A DNA stretch of 64,000 nt from Plantago major (Eukaryota > Streptophyta > Magnoliopsida > Lamiales > Plantaginaceae), in contig JAIFAC010000414.1 of NCBI GenBank assembly GCA_026545765.1, positions 1 to 64,000 of the forward strand. The letters are read 5' to 3'. The notes below the pieces were generated by a model. The model did no database searches, was not told the DNA's origin, and saw only the letters and a program-made list of their open reading frames with translations. The position numbers and the translations under genes are program-made. Below, in pieces: positions 10,829-23,133 of the stretch. The stretch's first letter is position 1; each line of letters opens with the position of its first letter.

Positions 10829-11401
10829 CTAACCTCTCTTGAAGTTTCTTCTATCTTTCTTGTCACCTGTCTTGAGCTTATTGAAAACAGGGCAGTCTCT
10901 TTTAAAATGACCAGGTTTCTGACAATAGATACAGATATCGTTTCTGATTTCTGCTTCCTCAGTACTAGATGCTTCTTGGTTTTTTGAAAGCAGCTTGGCA
11001 TTCATATTCTTGTACTGATGATAGTTTGAGCCTAGATGCTTTTTCAGCTTCTCTTTGGCATTTCTTCTCTCAATCTCCCGACTGACATATTTTCTCATTT
11101 GCTTTACAGCAAGAGCATCTTCCTCAGTCGTTTCCTTGGTATCCTTCTTTTCAGAAGTACCTTGTGTTACTAAAGCAACATTGTGAACTTTCTTAGCAAT
11201 TGTTTGTTCTCTCTGAGTAGTTTCATAGTTGACAGTAGCTAAGTGGGAAAAGAGTTCTACTGGAGTGATATTTGGCATTCCTTGGTTGAAATAAAAATAC
11301 TGAGTATGTTCCCAGTTTTGATTCAAGCTTCTCACGATAGTCTTAACCTTTTCAGAGTTAGAGTATCTCTCACTTTCACCAAGTGCAGCCATTTCACTCA
11401 T
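10829..11401 (-). pseudogene. Element A gag, capsid end and zinc knuckle
   Basis: A 190-codon open stretch: capsid-like helices (NQNWEHTQYFYFNQGMPNI), a Lys/Glu-rich section, then a CCHC zinc knuckle CIYCQKPGHFKRDC close to the C-terminal end. It would package element RNA into particles. The matching part of B (15340-15867) is much more decayed, so A preserves this domain better. It opens at an internal Met; the true upstream sequence is the 11566-11934 frame. Confidence 0.85.
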
Positions 11402-11934
11402 TAGTGTTGTAAATCGGAAATCTAGTTCTTCAAGAGTCTCTGTGGGACCTTGTTTAAAGTTTTAGAATTTAAGCTTCAAAACTTCGAACTTATTTTCCTT
11501 TGTTTTCGATCTTAAGCACATTTATTCAATCGATCGCAGGCTACTATCGCTTTTCACCCCAAAGTTTACCTTTGTATGTGCTCTGGAGTGGAACGTATGA
11601 TGATATTGCAAGCCTGACCATCTAGTCGATTTCTCTTGGCATCTTCCGTTGTCCAGAGCTCTCTGGGCTTTGGCTCAAAAACAATTTGACCTGTAGGTCT
11701 TCCACTGATTGAAGCACCTGTTTGTGAGGAACCACCACTTGATTCATCATCAGTGGGAACTTTGTCTCTACCATTAGAAACCTCCATGACCTGTTTGAGT
11801 TGTTGAATGACTATTGGGCCATTCTTTATTACTTCGATCATTTCGTCACTGATGGCTTCTAGGTGGAGCATCATGTAGTTCTTCCATTTCTCATAATTCT
11901 CTGGCTTGAGAATTGGAGCATCACTTAAAGACAT
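11402..11934 (-). pseudogene. Element A gag N-terminus
   Basis: Starts at ATG 11934 (MSLSDAPILKPENYEKWKNY), about 85 bp downstream of the primer-binding site. The start is the same as in element B (14613). The 11566-11934 frame runs through the capsid N-terminal helices to IIIRSTPEHIQ and is then lost. In 11402-11565 related sequence is present only out of frame (compare B FKQGPTKTLEELDFRFTTLM). Confidence 0.85.
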
Positions 11935-12017
11935 CCTGCAGCAAACACACTAAACAGACAAATCAAGTGTAGGTGAAAAGTAGTTAGTGGGCACTTATCT
12001 GGGATCTAGGTTGGGAA

Positions 12018-12035
12018 CCTCCTGCTCTGATACCA
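12018..12035 (-). other. Primer-binding site of element A
   Basis: The minus strand reads TGGTATCAGAGCAGGAGG two bases after the LTR end. TGGTATCAGAGC is complementary to the 3' end of plant initiator tRNA-Met, the usual Copia primer. Confidence 0.92.
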
Positions 12036-12037
12036 CT

Positions 12038-13091
12038 TGTTGGTCCAGATAACGGCAAAGGAAAAGACTAGGGGGGGTGAATAGTCTTTTACAACTTTTA
12101 TCGATAAACACAATTTCTCAGATATCTGTGATGATATCTAATACTTAATTTCAGAGAGCGGAAGACTTTTTTGTGATAAATGCACGTGCTCATAAAGATA
12201 TAAGTGTGTAAATACTCAACAAGGTAAATAAAGCAAGTAATAAGTTGCAGAAAGTAAATGACACAGATCTTTATAGTGGTATCTGAGGGTGGCGTAATCC
12301 CTCAACTAATCCACTCGCCCTTTCTTAGGACTTGAAATTCACTAAGATAGATATTGAGTTCTCCTTACAATAAACCTATCCCTTGATTTCCTTTTACACT
12401 AGGTTCCCAACCAAGTGTCCCCCCTGAGTTATTCCGGCTTTCTCATTGTACTTCCTACTTTCAAAACCTTTGAGCTATTCCTTAGTTTCCCAAACTAAGT
12501 ACTTCCTATGCTCAGTAACGTTGGAGTTATTCCTTAGTTTCCCAAACTAAGTACTTCATGTACTCAACGCCATTTAAGGTGTTGGTTAAGGTAGTTTGTC
12601 AGGTGAGTAGTCTTTATAACTTTCTCAGTTATGTAAGAATACTCTATAGAACAAGAATCACTTAACACACTTCACAGTGTGTGGTGATATGTTCTTTACT
12701 AACCCAAGTCTATGTTAAATGTTCTAGAGAATGAAACTTAGATACTTGATCTTTTGATTTAACTCCTTCACAGATAGCAATGCTTGTTAAGGATTAGGAC
12801 ACTTAGAACTTTCGTGCTACTTAGAATTCAAGAGCTTAGTCGCAACTGTAAGCTAAAGAGTAAGTAGGTTGAATTCTTGTATGCTTGATTGAATGAGTTC
12901 GTAGATGTAAGTTTTTAGTGTATTCAGTGTGTGTTCAAGCATTCTAAGTGTTGATATTTATAGTTAAAAATCATGCCGTTTGAATAGTATCCGTTAGGCT
13001 TAATGAAATTCAAACTATTGATATCTGTAAATAGTAATGCAGAAGACGTTGTCTCTTTTCAGAGATTTCCTCTTTTGTTCAGATGTCTCTA
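12038..13091 (-). repeat. Element A 5' LTR, U5-side part
   Basis: LTR in minus orientation beginning at TGTTGGTCCAG on the plus strand. It matches the solo LTR at 52669-54260 along its length and stops at 13091, where element B is inserted. A minus-strand TATAAATA lies at 12955-12962, in the place where element B LTRs have CTATATATATC. It continues at 27995. Confidence 0.9.
13087..13091. repeat. Left target-site duplication of element B
   Basis: CTCTA immediately left of the B 5' LTR; the right side (27995-27999) reads CTCTG. One mismatch in five. Removing B rejoins the element A LTR. Confidence 0.75.
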
Positions 13092-14496
13092 TGTTAGGAA
13101 TATCTGTTAGTATTTTGATCACTCATCACATGTTCTTGTCTTAGCCAGAAAGGTGATTAGGTACTCTTGGTTCACTTGAACATTGTAAAAGAGGAAATCA
13201 CTGAGTATGATTAGTCTAGTAAATCTTGTATTAGGATTATAGGTCTATGAGTGTAATTTTTATTTCCAAAAGACCATGAAGATCAATCCTAGCAATGGAG
13301 CTTTTCTGAAGATTAGAAGACTGAAGATTGCACAAGATTTATGAAGATATCAAGGTTAAGTCTCATTTGATTTAAATTGTCTCTGGACCATGTTATAAGT
13401 GTAACATTTGCACATATGCTAAGTCTTGAACATATTAATCAAAGAAGGGAGACATGTGAGCTTCCAGAAAGCCTCATGTATCCGTTAAGACTAAAGGACA
13501 ATGAACAGTACTATGCATTAAATGCATCGGCAGAAATGCTGCAAAAAGCAAGTCCTCTCTGAAACATGAGATAGTGACTTCTGAGTACATAGTTCAAGAT
13601 ATAAACGGATATAATTTGATAGAGAGCACAACGAATACAATTTAAACGCCTCTCAAATTTATCTATATACATCACACACTTAGATGGTTGAAATACATAC
13701 CTTAGAACGCTCTATCTTGCAAACTTACCATCAAGCAAAGTATTCTCTCAAGCAATCTACTACCCTTTCTGAAAGCTTTATGTTGCTCGAAGAATCACTA
13801 GTAGTTCTAAGTTGTCCTGAACCTTAACAAGAGATTGTTATTCGTGAAAGAATTGAACTATCAGATACCCTTTCTGAAGCTCATTCTCCAGAACGGACAT
13901 CAATTACTTGGTCGATAAAAGAAGCAGCGCCATCCAGAACAAGTGTATTAAGTAGTCTAGTTACATTTGGCTCTCTGAAAACATAATTGAAGCGTTATAG
14001 AAGCCTCTCGACAAACCTTATCACTGACACCATCAAGGCGTGGAGTAGAGGAAGTACTTGATTTGGGAAATCGGGAATAACTCGAGGTTATCTGAGTAGA
14101 GGAAGTACTTAGGAGTGGGGAATAACTCAGGGGGAACATTTGGTTGGGAACCATTTGTTTAAGAATCTTAGAATAGGATTATTGTAAGGTGAACTCAATT
14201 ATCTGTTCTAGTGAATTCTAGCTCTCAGAAAGACTGAAGTGGATTAGTTGGAGGATTACGCCACCTCCAGATACCACTATACTTGCTGTGTCATTTACCT
14301 TTCTGTATTTACATTTCAGCAAAGCACACACACACATACTTATTATTTCTACAATTACCTATCTTAAAGTCTTCCGCGCTCTGAATTTAAGTATCAGAAA
14401 CCCCCAGGTTTCTGAGAAACTGTGTTTATCGACAAAAGTTTTAAAAGACTATTCACCCCCCTGTAGTCTTTTACTTTGCCGTTGTCTGGACCAACA
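13092..14496 (+). repeat. Element B 5' LTR
   Basis: 1405 bp, TGTTAGG to CCAACA, paired with 26577-27994. A weak TATA box (CTATATAC) lies near 13663. The stretch 13900-14140 differs from the 3' LTR mainly at CTG/CAG positions and small indels, while 13092-13890 is nearly identical. Confidence 0.93.
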
Positions 14497-14498
14497 AG

Positions 14499-14516
14499 TG
14501 GTATCAGAGCAGGAGG
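14499..14516 (+). other. Primer-binding site of element B
   Basis: TGGTATCAGAGCAGGAGG two bases after the LTR, identical to the element A site; complementary to initiator tRNA-Met. Confidence 0.93.
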
Positions 14517-14612
14517 TTCACAAGCCTTCTGCATTGAACCTAGATCCCCAGATAGGTGAAGGAACTTTGTCTTTTTCTGAGGACTATATAATTTGTGTGT
14601 TAAGTGTGCAGG

Positions 14613-15330
14613 TATGTCTCTGAGTGATGCACCCGTTCTGAAGCCAGAAAACTACAAGAAATGGAAGAACAACATGATGCTCCATCTGGAGGCCATTAGT
14701 GACGAGATGATCAATGTCATCAATGAAGGGCCTATCAAAATCAGACAACTCAAACAAGTTACTAAGGTGTTGGATGGAAGAAAAGCCTCAGACAAAGAAG
14801 ATGGAAGCGAGGATATGGCTGCTAGTGATAGTGGTCATGTTGCTCGTGGAAGCATTATGTATGAAGACAAGCCAAGAGAGCTCTGGACATCTGAAGATGC
14901 CAAGAGACACAGATTGGATGGTCAAGCTCGTAATATCATCATCAGATCGACACCTGAGCACATACGATTAAAGCGTAGGGTGCTAAAAGCGGAAGTTGCA
15001 CTGGCAGTGATTAAAGAAATCTGTGCCGGAACTGAGAAAACCAAGGAAAACAAGTTTGAAGTTCTTAAATTGAAGCTCCAAAACTTCAAACAAGGTCCCA
15101 CTAAAACTCTGGAAGAACTTGATTTCAGGTTTACTACTCTTATGAGTGATATGGCTGCACTTGGTGAAAGCAACACATACTCCCAGCCAGAAAAGAATAA
15201 GACTATTGTCAGAAGTCTCAATCAAAACTGGGAGCACACTAAGTTCTTTTATTTCAACCAAGGGATGCGAATATTACTCGATGAAGCTCTTCTCTCATCT
15301 TGCTCTTGTAGACTATGAGACTGACTCGAG
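14613..15330 (+). pseudogene. Element B gag N-terminal and capsid part
   Basis: ATG at 14613 opens a frame (MSLSDAPVLKPENYKKWKNN) that stays open to 15318. It includes ELWTSEDAKRHRLDGQARNI, FKQGPTKTLEELDFRFTTLM and NQNWEHTKFFYFNQG. The start is chosen because element A uses the same Met and the primer site is about 100 bp upstream. The frame ends where A continues into its zinc-knuckle part, so a frameshift near 15270-15300 truncates it. Confidence 0.88.
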
Positions 15331-16272
15331 AGAACAAGCAATTTGAAAAGTTGCAAAGTATTGCTCTAGTTTCTCAAGGTTCTTACGAAAGAAGGATACC
15401 AAAGATGCATCTGAAGAAAATTCTCTTGCGATAAGACACATGAAGAAATTTGTGAGTCGAAGATTGAGAGAAGAAAAGCTAAAGAAAAGATGAAAAAGCA
15501 TCTTAGCCGAACTATCATCGATCTGAGAACATACAAATGAACAACTCTCTGAACACCCCATTCGAGAAGGTGTTAATCTTGAAGCTGAGAAATAGGAAAT
15601 GATATCTGCTTCTATTGTCAAAAGCTGGTCACTTCAAGAGATTGTCACCTTTAAATAAGCTCGAGGCAGTGACAAGAAGGGCGGAAGAAATTTCAAGAGA
15701 AATCAAAGGGCCTTCTTGGTGAAGAAAGGAAGAAGATTCAAATTCAACGATTCTCTAGACATTGAGGCAGATTACGAAGATGGAGATTGGATGACTCAAA
15801 CCTACCATCACCGAATTGTGTGGAATCACCCACGATGTAATCGACTTGACCTTAAGAAGAATGAAATGTGTGGAATTCTTTGAGATTGTTGGTCGGACAT
15901 CTCGACATTGAAATATGTCTTATGGCTGATGAGGTAACAAACAATTCACAATTTCTGTACTATGAGAGTGATGATGGAATTGAGGATCTGGAGTTGGTCA
16001 AGAGTGAATTGGATCGTTATGAGAAAGAATTTCTGGAAGCAAAATCCAAAACCAGAATTCTAGACGAAAGCAAAGAAACTCTTGAAAAAGAGGTTTCTGA
16101 GCTAACCAAAGTATCTGAGAACAAGAACGCTGAAATAACCTTTCTAAAAGCTCAGATATCTGAGAATGAAAATTCTCACAAACTAGCCTTGGATGAACTT
16201 AATAAGAAAATGATGAAGCTGCTTTCTGAGAATGAAGAACTCAGAAAGAAAGAGCTATCCTCCCAATCTTAA
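15331..16272 (+). pseudogene. Element B gag C-terminal part, frameshifted
   Basis: 15331-15867 is scrambled relative to A: the expected zinc knuckle cannot be read in any frame. 15868-16272 is open again and encodes the acidic and coiled-coil extension (MADEVTNNSQFLYYESDDGI; ENENSHKLALDELNKKMMKL). CAGATATCTG occurs at 16153-16162 inside the reading frame as part of a repeated SEN/ISEN theme. Confidence 0.75.
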
Positions 16273-17100
16273 GCAAAGGCTAGTGACACTCTCACTGAGG
16301 TTCAATTCTATCTGAGAGACCCCTCTGAGAAAGGTGGACTTGGACTTGATGAACAATCGAGTAATTCATCTCCTCTGATGAAGAGTGATGAAAGGTTGAC
16401 CTTTGTAAAAAGTCAACAGAATGGTTCTTCAACCACCTATAGCATTGGTCAGAAAGCTAGGGTAGTTGACAAAGGAAAAGGAGCAACCGACCTTTGAAAG
16501 AACAACAAGTTTACAAGAAACATGTGGATAAGGTTTACGAAAGAAACCTGACCCTCGATATGCAACCATCCACATTCTTTGCATTACTAGGAAGGAAGAA
16601 TTCTTTGGAATAGGCAAATTCTCTCTTGTACCATTTATGAAAATAAAGGCGGTGCGAAACTAGTAAGGCTTAAGGCGCATTGAGAAAGCCGAAGGTGTTG
16701 AAATGGCATTGGCTATCGTGCTATTGGAAGGTCATACGCAACAATATAAGGAAGGACAAGAACAATCATAAAGGCGATATGTACGTAGCAATAGGAAGTG
16801 GAAGAAATCTCAAACCACTGAAAACTGAATGAAAGAGCTAGAAAGAACACGGCGGAAAGGCTAAGTTTCTTTGAAAAGCAACCCGAAACCGAGGTCGAAA
16901 GCACCAAAAGGAACACCTAGAAACACCCCAAGAAGGAAGATTGAGATCGAAATTACTGATTTTATTAAATCTCCTTCTGATCAAGTTAGACAAAAACAAA
17001 CTCCCAAGAAATTCACTAAAATGTGGATTCCTACTGGAAGAATGTTTAGTCTAAGTGGTTCTATCTCTGAGGCAAGAACCTAACTCCTGTTCCCTGTTTT
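16273..17100 (+). other. Degenerate gag-protease junction of element B
   Basis: Corresponds to element A 9373-9860. Short coding scraps (for example KMWIPTGRMFSLSG near 17020, seen before protease in many SIRE-type gag-pol frames) are separated by shifts. No intact ORF. Confidence 0.5.
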
Positions 17101-17340
17101 GTGCAAAACGCCTCTTGGACTAAGGCTCAATGGCTATTTGATAGTGGATGCGGAAAGCACATGACAGGAGACAAAGCAAATCTGGTCAACTACAAAGCTT
17201 GCAACACTGGACCAGACATCCAGTTCTTTGGAGAATTAAATCCCTCTTTGGGATTTGGCAGCGTCAAATTAGGATCATTAACAATCCTTGGCGTATTACA
17301 TGTTAAAGGTTTGAAATATAATCTATTTAGCATGAGCCAG
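17101..17340 (+). pseudogene. Element B aspartic protease
   Basis: Frame with WLFDSGCGKHMTGDKANLVN: active-site DSG followed by KHMTGD, as in Copia retropepsins. It continues in frame through LGVLHVKGLKYNLFSMSQFA into pre-integrase until 17439. The domain itself looks intact. Confidence 0.85.
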
Positions 17341-18538
17341 TTTGCAGACAAGGGATTCACTGTGAAATTCAAAGCAAAGTATTGCAAACTTATAGACAAT
17401 GAGTCAAAGCAGACAGTCTTGGTTGCTCGGCGTCAATGAAGGTCTTTATGTTACCGATTGGGCATCTACCACAATTGAAGAATGTCTCTTGGTGAGTCAA
17501 TCAGGTCACACAGAAGAGCACTGGTTATGGCACAAAAGAATGAGTCACTTGAATTTCAAAACTCTGAACAAACTTGCCAAGAAAGAGTTAGTGGTTGGCC
17601 TTCCCAAAAAATCTTTCAGAAAGGATGGTATACATTACACTTTGTCGGATGGGAAACAATCCAAAATTTCTTTCAAGTCCAAAACCAGACACTCTAGTGT
17701 TAGACCACTGCAACTATTACACATGGATCTTTTTGAATCATCTGTAACTAGTTATGCAGGAAAGAAGTATGAATCGGTTGTTGTAGATGACTTCTCAAGA
17801 TTCACTTGGGTTGTCTTTCTAAAGCACAAATCGATGCTAGTGTGGAGATACCAAACTTCTTTGAATAAGCTTGAAGTCATGAAAAATGACAAAGTATACC
17901 AATCGAGCAGACCATGATCTTGAGTTTGTCGACGATTACATAAAGGAGTTTTGTACCCGAAAAGGTATACAACACCAACTTTCCTCTGTAAGAACACCAC
18001 AACAAAATGGTGTTGCGAAAGGAAAAATAGAACCCTTAAAAAGCGACAAGGACAATGCTTGACAATGAAATAAGTGAAGTTTATTGGGTTGAAAATTGTA
18101 AACCTGACATGCTACACTCAGAACAGATGTTTGATAAACAAACACCATGGTAAGACGCCATATGAACTCTTGGTTGGTAGACCCCCTAATATCAAACATC
18201 TGAAAGTGTTTGGTTGTAGATGTTTTGTCCTTAACAATGGAAAAGAGTATCTAAGAACATTTCAACCAAAGGCAGATGAAGGTGTGTTTCTTGGTTATAC
18301 TATGAATAGCAAAGCATACAGAGTTTACAACAAGAGAACAAAGAAGATTGAAGAATCAGTTCATGTTGTATTCTATGAAGGAAACAAGAAAACACCCCTT
18401 GATGATGAACTCTCAGAAAGGTTCAAGGAACTAATGATAAAGGATTCTGAAGAAGAACCCTCAGAAAGGAAAAACATCATTGTGGAAAGAGATGATGACT
18501 CTGACGAAGAAAAGCATGAAATGCCTAATAACAACTAG
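17341..18538 (+). pseudogene. Element B integrase
   Basis: A first frame runs to 17439. A shift leads to 17399-17917, which has the HHCC-type segment (HKRMSHLNFKTLNKLAKKEL; the CSAC cysteines of A are replaced by HYTLSDGK), the first catalytic Asp in LLHMDLFES and VVVDDFSRFTWVVFLKH. A further break hides the second Asp. Plus-strand 18074-18538 gives the C-terminal part (KTPYELLVGRPPNIKHLKVF; GCRCFVLNNGKEYLRTF; VFLGYTMNSKAYRVYN). It would be inactive: a zinc-binding Cys pair and catalytic residues are lost. Confidence 0.85.
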
Positions 18539-19970
18539 ATGATTCTCAGACATGATGAAGAATTTCCTATGAGAATTCCAAAAATGGAAACTGAAGATGT
18601 TCATCAGAGAGCTAACTCTGGAAATGACCTCTCTGATAGGCATGTCCCAGAAAACTCTCACACTGAGCAAGTGTCAGACATTCACCGCACTTCTGAGGTG
18701 CAAAATGTCACATATACTGAAGAAGTATCAAGTCATAATCATAGTGATTCACATTCAAATCATATAGATGTTGACCCTACTAGCCCTAAACCCATGATGA
18801 GATGGATCAAGGATCATCCTGCAAAAGACGTGATTGGACCAATCAATGAAGGTGTTAGGACTAGGAGAGAAATAGCTGAAAATGCTAATTCTCTCTTTGG
18901 ATGTTTTATCTCAAACATTGAACCAAAAACTATAGAAGAAGAATTAAGAGACCAAGAGTTGGATCAGTTTGAAAGAAACAAAGTCTGGAAACTAGTTCCA
19001 TTTGTAGAAGGAATATCTGTGATTGGAACTAAGTGGGTTTTCAGAAACAAGATGAATGAATCTGGTGAAATAACCAGAAACAAAGCAAGGTTGGTTGCCA
19101 AGGGATTCACCCAGACTGAAGGTTTAGATTTTGATGAGTCATATGCACCAGTTGCCAGATTGGATGCAATAAGACTCTTTATGGCCTTTGCAGCTCATAA
19201 AGACTTTAAAGTTTATCAGATGGATGTCAAAAGTGCATTCTTGAATGGTGAACTTGCTAAGGAAGTCTATGTTGAGTAACCACCTGGCTTTGAAGTTTTC
19301 TCAGAAAGTAGAATGGTCTATAAGCTACAGAAAGCTCTTTACGGACTGAAACAGGCTCCAAGAGCATGGTATGACACTTTGGCCAAATACCTTCTGGAAA
19401 GTGGTTTCAAGAAAGGTGAAGTTAACAAAACTTTATTCACTTTAAATCATGATGGGAAACTACTCTTAGTTCAAGTATATGTTGATGACATCATATTTGG
19501 ATCTAAGGACAAGCAACTTTGTGATGACTTTGCAAATCTCATTAAAAGTAAATTTGAGATGAGCATGATGGGAGAATTGAACTATTTCCTAGGATTGCTA
19601 GTCAAGAAACTCAATGATGGAATATTCATTAGTCAGACAAAGTATGCAAAAGACATGCTCACAAAGTTCAATCTTAAGCCCGAAAAGAATGCTAGGATAC
19701 CTATGAGCATATGAACCAAGATGACCTATACTAAATCAGATAAGAGTGTCGATGAACACAAGTATAGGAAATTGATAATTTCACTACTGTACCTTACTGC
19801 AAGCAGACCTGATATTCAATATGCAGTTGGAATGTGTGCTAGATTTCAAACAAATTCAATGCAATCACACTACAACACTGCTATGAAAATATTAAAGTAT
19901 GTGAAAGAATTAGTAGATGTAGGAATGGTATCTAAAGAATGTGGATTGAGTTTGGTGGTTACTCGGATCT
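18539..19970 (+). pseudogene. Element B reverse transcriptase
   Basis: The 18539-19279 frame covers the linker and RT N-terminus ([54 protein letters not shown]) and ends at a TAA where A encodes Q (VEQP). 19313-19714 continues in frame with [20 protein letters not shown] and catalytic VYVDDIIFGS, then a TGA where A has G (SIGTK). 19721-19996 gives the thumb/connection (YLTASRPDIQYAVGMCARFQ). So two point stops break an otherwise good RT; near 19900 the frame drifts before RNase H. Confidence 0.9.
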
Positions 19971-20423
19971 TTGATTATCTTTGGATCAATGCTTGATAGG
20001 AAAAGTACCTCGGGAACTTGTGGGTTTAGAACTAGACTTATCTCATGGTTTAGCAAGAAACAAAACTCAATTGCAACTTCTACCACAGAGGCTGAATATA
20101 TTGCTGCTGGTTGTTGTGCAACACAAATTCTGTGGATTCAACAACAACTCAGAGACTATGAACTCAATGAAGAGAAAACTCCCATTTTCTGTGATAACAC
20201 AAGTGCTATTGCAATAACACAGAACCCTAAGTTCCATGCCAGAACAAAGCACATTGATGTTAGACACCACTTCATCAGAGACCATGTTGAGAAAGGCCAC
20301 ATAGTGATACTCAAGATTGGCACAGAAGATCAACTTGCAGATATCTTCACCAAGCCCCTACAAGAAAGCCGGTTCTTGACTTTAAGACACAATCTTGGAT
20401 TAATGGAGTTGCCTAAGGACTGA
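19971..20423 (+). pseudogene. Element B RNase H domain
   Basis: Open frame of 150 codons: STSGTCGFRTRLISWFSKKQ, STTEAEYIAAGCCATQILWI, DNTSAIAITQNPKFHARTKH, LADIFTKPLQESRFL, stop after LGLMELPKD. Acidic residues of the Copia RNase H fold (TEAEY, DNTSA) are present. The domain looks intact; it has been cut off from RT by an upstream shift. Confidence 0.87.
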
Positions 20424-21130
20424 AAAATTGTCCTGAATCTCTAAAGTCTGAGTAAGTGAGTTAGAAAAGAAGTAGGCCTCTGAGAACAGGTTCTCAGATT
20501 GCCAAGTTAATAAGAAGTGATGCAAAGGTTTCTGAGTAGCAACACTCAGAAAGGCAAAACATTTCTGGAACGGGTATCTAGAAAGGCAAAGGTTGGTACA
20601 CACTTAAGTAAATAAAACTAGAATTTACTTAATGAGTGGGTCAAATACATTCGAACAATGAAGCTTGACACTTGAATTGAAAGCTATTTAGTCATAAAGA
20701 GAAATGGACACACAAAGCCCAAAAGGTATAAGTTACGAAAGTCAAACATGTACAATGTCTTGTATTTTACCATTTTCATGATAAACAATATATAGATAAG
20801 GACTTGACACTCGGAATGATAAGCTCAACGATTAAGTGTTCCTACTCTTTTCTAAGTGACCATGAATGTAGCATATTAAAAATCCATCAAGTCGGCACAT
20901 TACCATTTGTTGATTGATATCATTACAAGATATTCAATATAAGCCCTTGATGAATAAGCGTTTGATCTCAGCGGTTGATATTAAAACAAAGCAAGTAATA
21001 TGCATTGAGAAATGCGGACATGGCCCTCGCATTTAATGAAGTACAAAGGGCGTACCATGCCTATGCAGATGCAAAGACACGCATTCATATTCAGTTATAT
21101 GTATGTTGTATCTATGTACATTTTGTCTGC
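20424..21130 (+). other. Spacer between element B pol and third ORF
   Basis: Non-coding. About 710 bp between the pol stop and the internal TATA box, colinear with element A 5523-6100 but diverged. No polyadenylation or splice signal stands out. Confidence 0.5.
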
Positions 21131-21140
21131 TATATATATA
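21131..21140 (+). promoter_or_regulatory. Internal TATA box ahead of element B third ORF
   Basis: TATATATATA followed by GGATTTGGGCAAAAG, 200 bp upstream of ATG 21341. The same block occurs at element A 5513-5522 (minus). A second TATATAA (21331-21337) lies only 4 bp from the ATG and is too close to serve that start. Confidence 0.62.
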
Positions 21141-21340
21141 GGATTTGGGCAAAAGACAAACACTTTTATCAATTCCGAAATTTCAAACTTGCATCAAAAC
21201 AGCAAAATCTCTCAAGATTTCTGCAAAACCCCCTCTGCAAACTCAACTTCTTATGCTTAGTCTTCTGAAAAGATAGACTAATCTCGATTAATTGTGCAAA
21301 AATCATCTGAAAAACACTCATTCAAAACTCTATATAAGAG

Positions 21341-23049
21341 ATGGCACCCAAGAAGATGACCACCAAGAACCCTAAGTAGTATCATACGCTCCTGCTGAAA
21401 AGCAAGGAGGAAAGGAACTTAAGGTGTTGAATAAACGCCTTATGGGAAAGTTCACCCCATCTGACTGGAATCCAAACTACAAAATGAATTGGGGAGCTTT
21501 TCTAGTGAAAAGGTATGTACCAGCAGTTATACCTTCAAGACCCGGAAAAAGCGTATTGGGGATCTTTGAAGAATTCTCATATCTACAAGCTTCTATCTGC
21601 TTGCACCAGTGGACTATCCACCTTTGGATGTCTTTGAGTTCTATAACAACTCAAAATCTTCACAAAGGTTTTGAATGATGAAGAAAGAAATACATGCGGT
21701 GAAGTCGAAGGACGAAATTGTTCTAGGCGCAAGACTTTACGCAAGATATTCGATTGATAAATCGAGGAACATTTGAAGACATCAACATCAAGGGCCTTCC
21801 ATGATTCAAGGCGTCAAAGATCTATTTGAAGCAATCCAGTTAGAAAATGCAAAGGGTTGTCCAGGAGACTTTGTTCTGAAACACTGGAGTACTTTAGCTC
21901 TTATTCTGGTCCGTTGCTTTGATGGTAACAAAGGAGGAGTAGACCAGATAAGCATGGAGATGGATGATGATGCATCTTACGAACAAGAAGCATGAAGGCG
22001 AAACCCACTTCAATTGGAAATCGCCTTGACAAATTCCTTGGACATATTGAGAATTTGAGCCCAAAATCATCAATGGCCTTCTTGAGCCAAAGGCGATATG
22101 CACTTGTTCTCGAGAATCTACATTACGGAAACAATGGGAATCACTCTCAAAGAAACAAGAAATCCATCCAACTCCTTTTGAGACACGATTTTGAAGAAAG
22201 GAGAAACTTCTTGAGCACTTTTCGGAAAGGCGAGAAGAAGAAAGCGCTTGAAGGTGAGGAGGTCTCTGAGCAAGCTCAAGCTAAACCTCCAGTTGCCAAG
22301 AGAAAGAGAACTCATAGCAAAAGAGCCTCCAAGTTCCTAAGCATACAAGAGGTGCAACCTTACGGAGCGAGTCTCGAGAAGATGTTGGGCCTTCGAAAAG
22401 CGACTCCGAATGCCCCAAGAATCTTGAACGGTGCTCGAACTCTCCGGAGATGATAGAAATATCATAGATGGTTACGCACAACAGAATAGTGATTACGAGG
22501 ATGATGAAGTACTTGCAAAAGTACTCAAAAGATTCAGATGAGACCCGTGGAGGAGCATCAAGCTCGGCTCTTGAAAAAACAAGAGCCCTACTTGGCCCGG
22601 AGGAAGAAGAAGGCTGGGTGAGGAAGATAGAATCTGGAAGATCCGACATTGCTTCCACATTCACTATGCCGACTTAATATTCTGAAGAAAACCTGTTCTT
22701 GAGCAGGTTCCTTAACCTACGAGAGAGCTCGACTCTCGAGAAGGGATCAAGCGAGATGGAGACTCGGAATGATCTTGAAGAGGAGAACAATAATGAGCAG
22801 AGGCTGTGGAATCACCACAAGTCGAGATCAATGATCGGCTGACCTATTCGAGCGACATGGAACACACTTTCGGGAAGAAAACATGTCCACCCCTTGAATC
22901 GAAGAGGTTCCTCGACCTCGAACATCGAAGAGCACATCCACGAGCTCAGTGAGGAAATAGTGGTGGTGGAACCAACACCCCAAAACCTAGAGATTCCAGA
23001 GGCTGCAAAGCTTTCTGAGGAAGTGTTTACTGAGCCTTCTGCTGAGAAG
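21341..23049 (+). pseudogene. Element B third ORF, N-terminal part
   Basis: ATG at 21341 (MAPKKMTTKNPK) opens the third ORF but meets a stop after 12 codons. The likely continuation is in another frame (21424-21678: MGKFTPSDWNPNYKMNWGAF). Further fragments are at 21801-21995, 21992-22453 and 22468-22677, the last with EEEEGWVRKIESGRSDIAST. The end of the block (PEAAKLSEEVFTEPSAEK) is a repeat exon closed by donor GAGAAG|GTAAGT at 23050. No recognised family; the position matches Sirevirus envelope-like ORFs, but I see no signal peptide or membrane segment. Confidence 0.55.
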
Positions 23050-23133
23050 GTAAGTAATCAGTAATAGTCTTCTTGGAAGAATGCTCTGGAAAACCCACTA
23101 CTAAAATCTCTTATGTTATTCTTACATGTTCAG

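Noticed and set aside
21331..21337. TATATAA directly before the third-ORF ATG as its promoter
   Set aside because: Only 4 bp separate it from the ATG, too close for that start; the shared box at 21131 is a better candidate.
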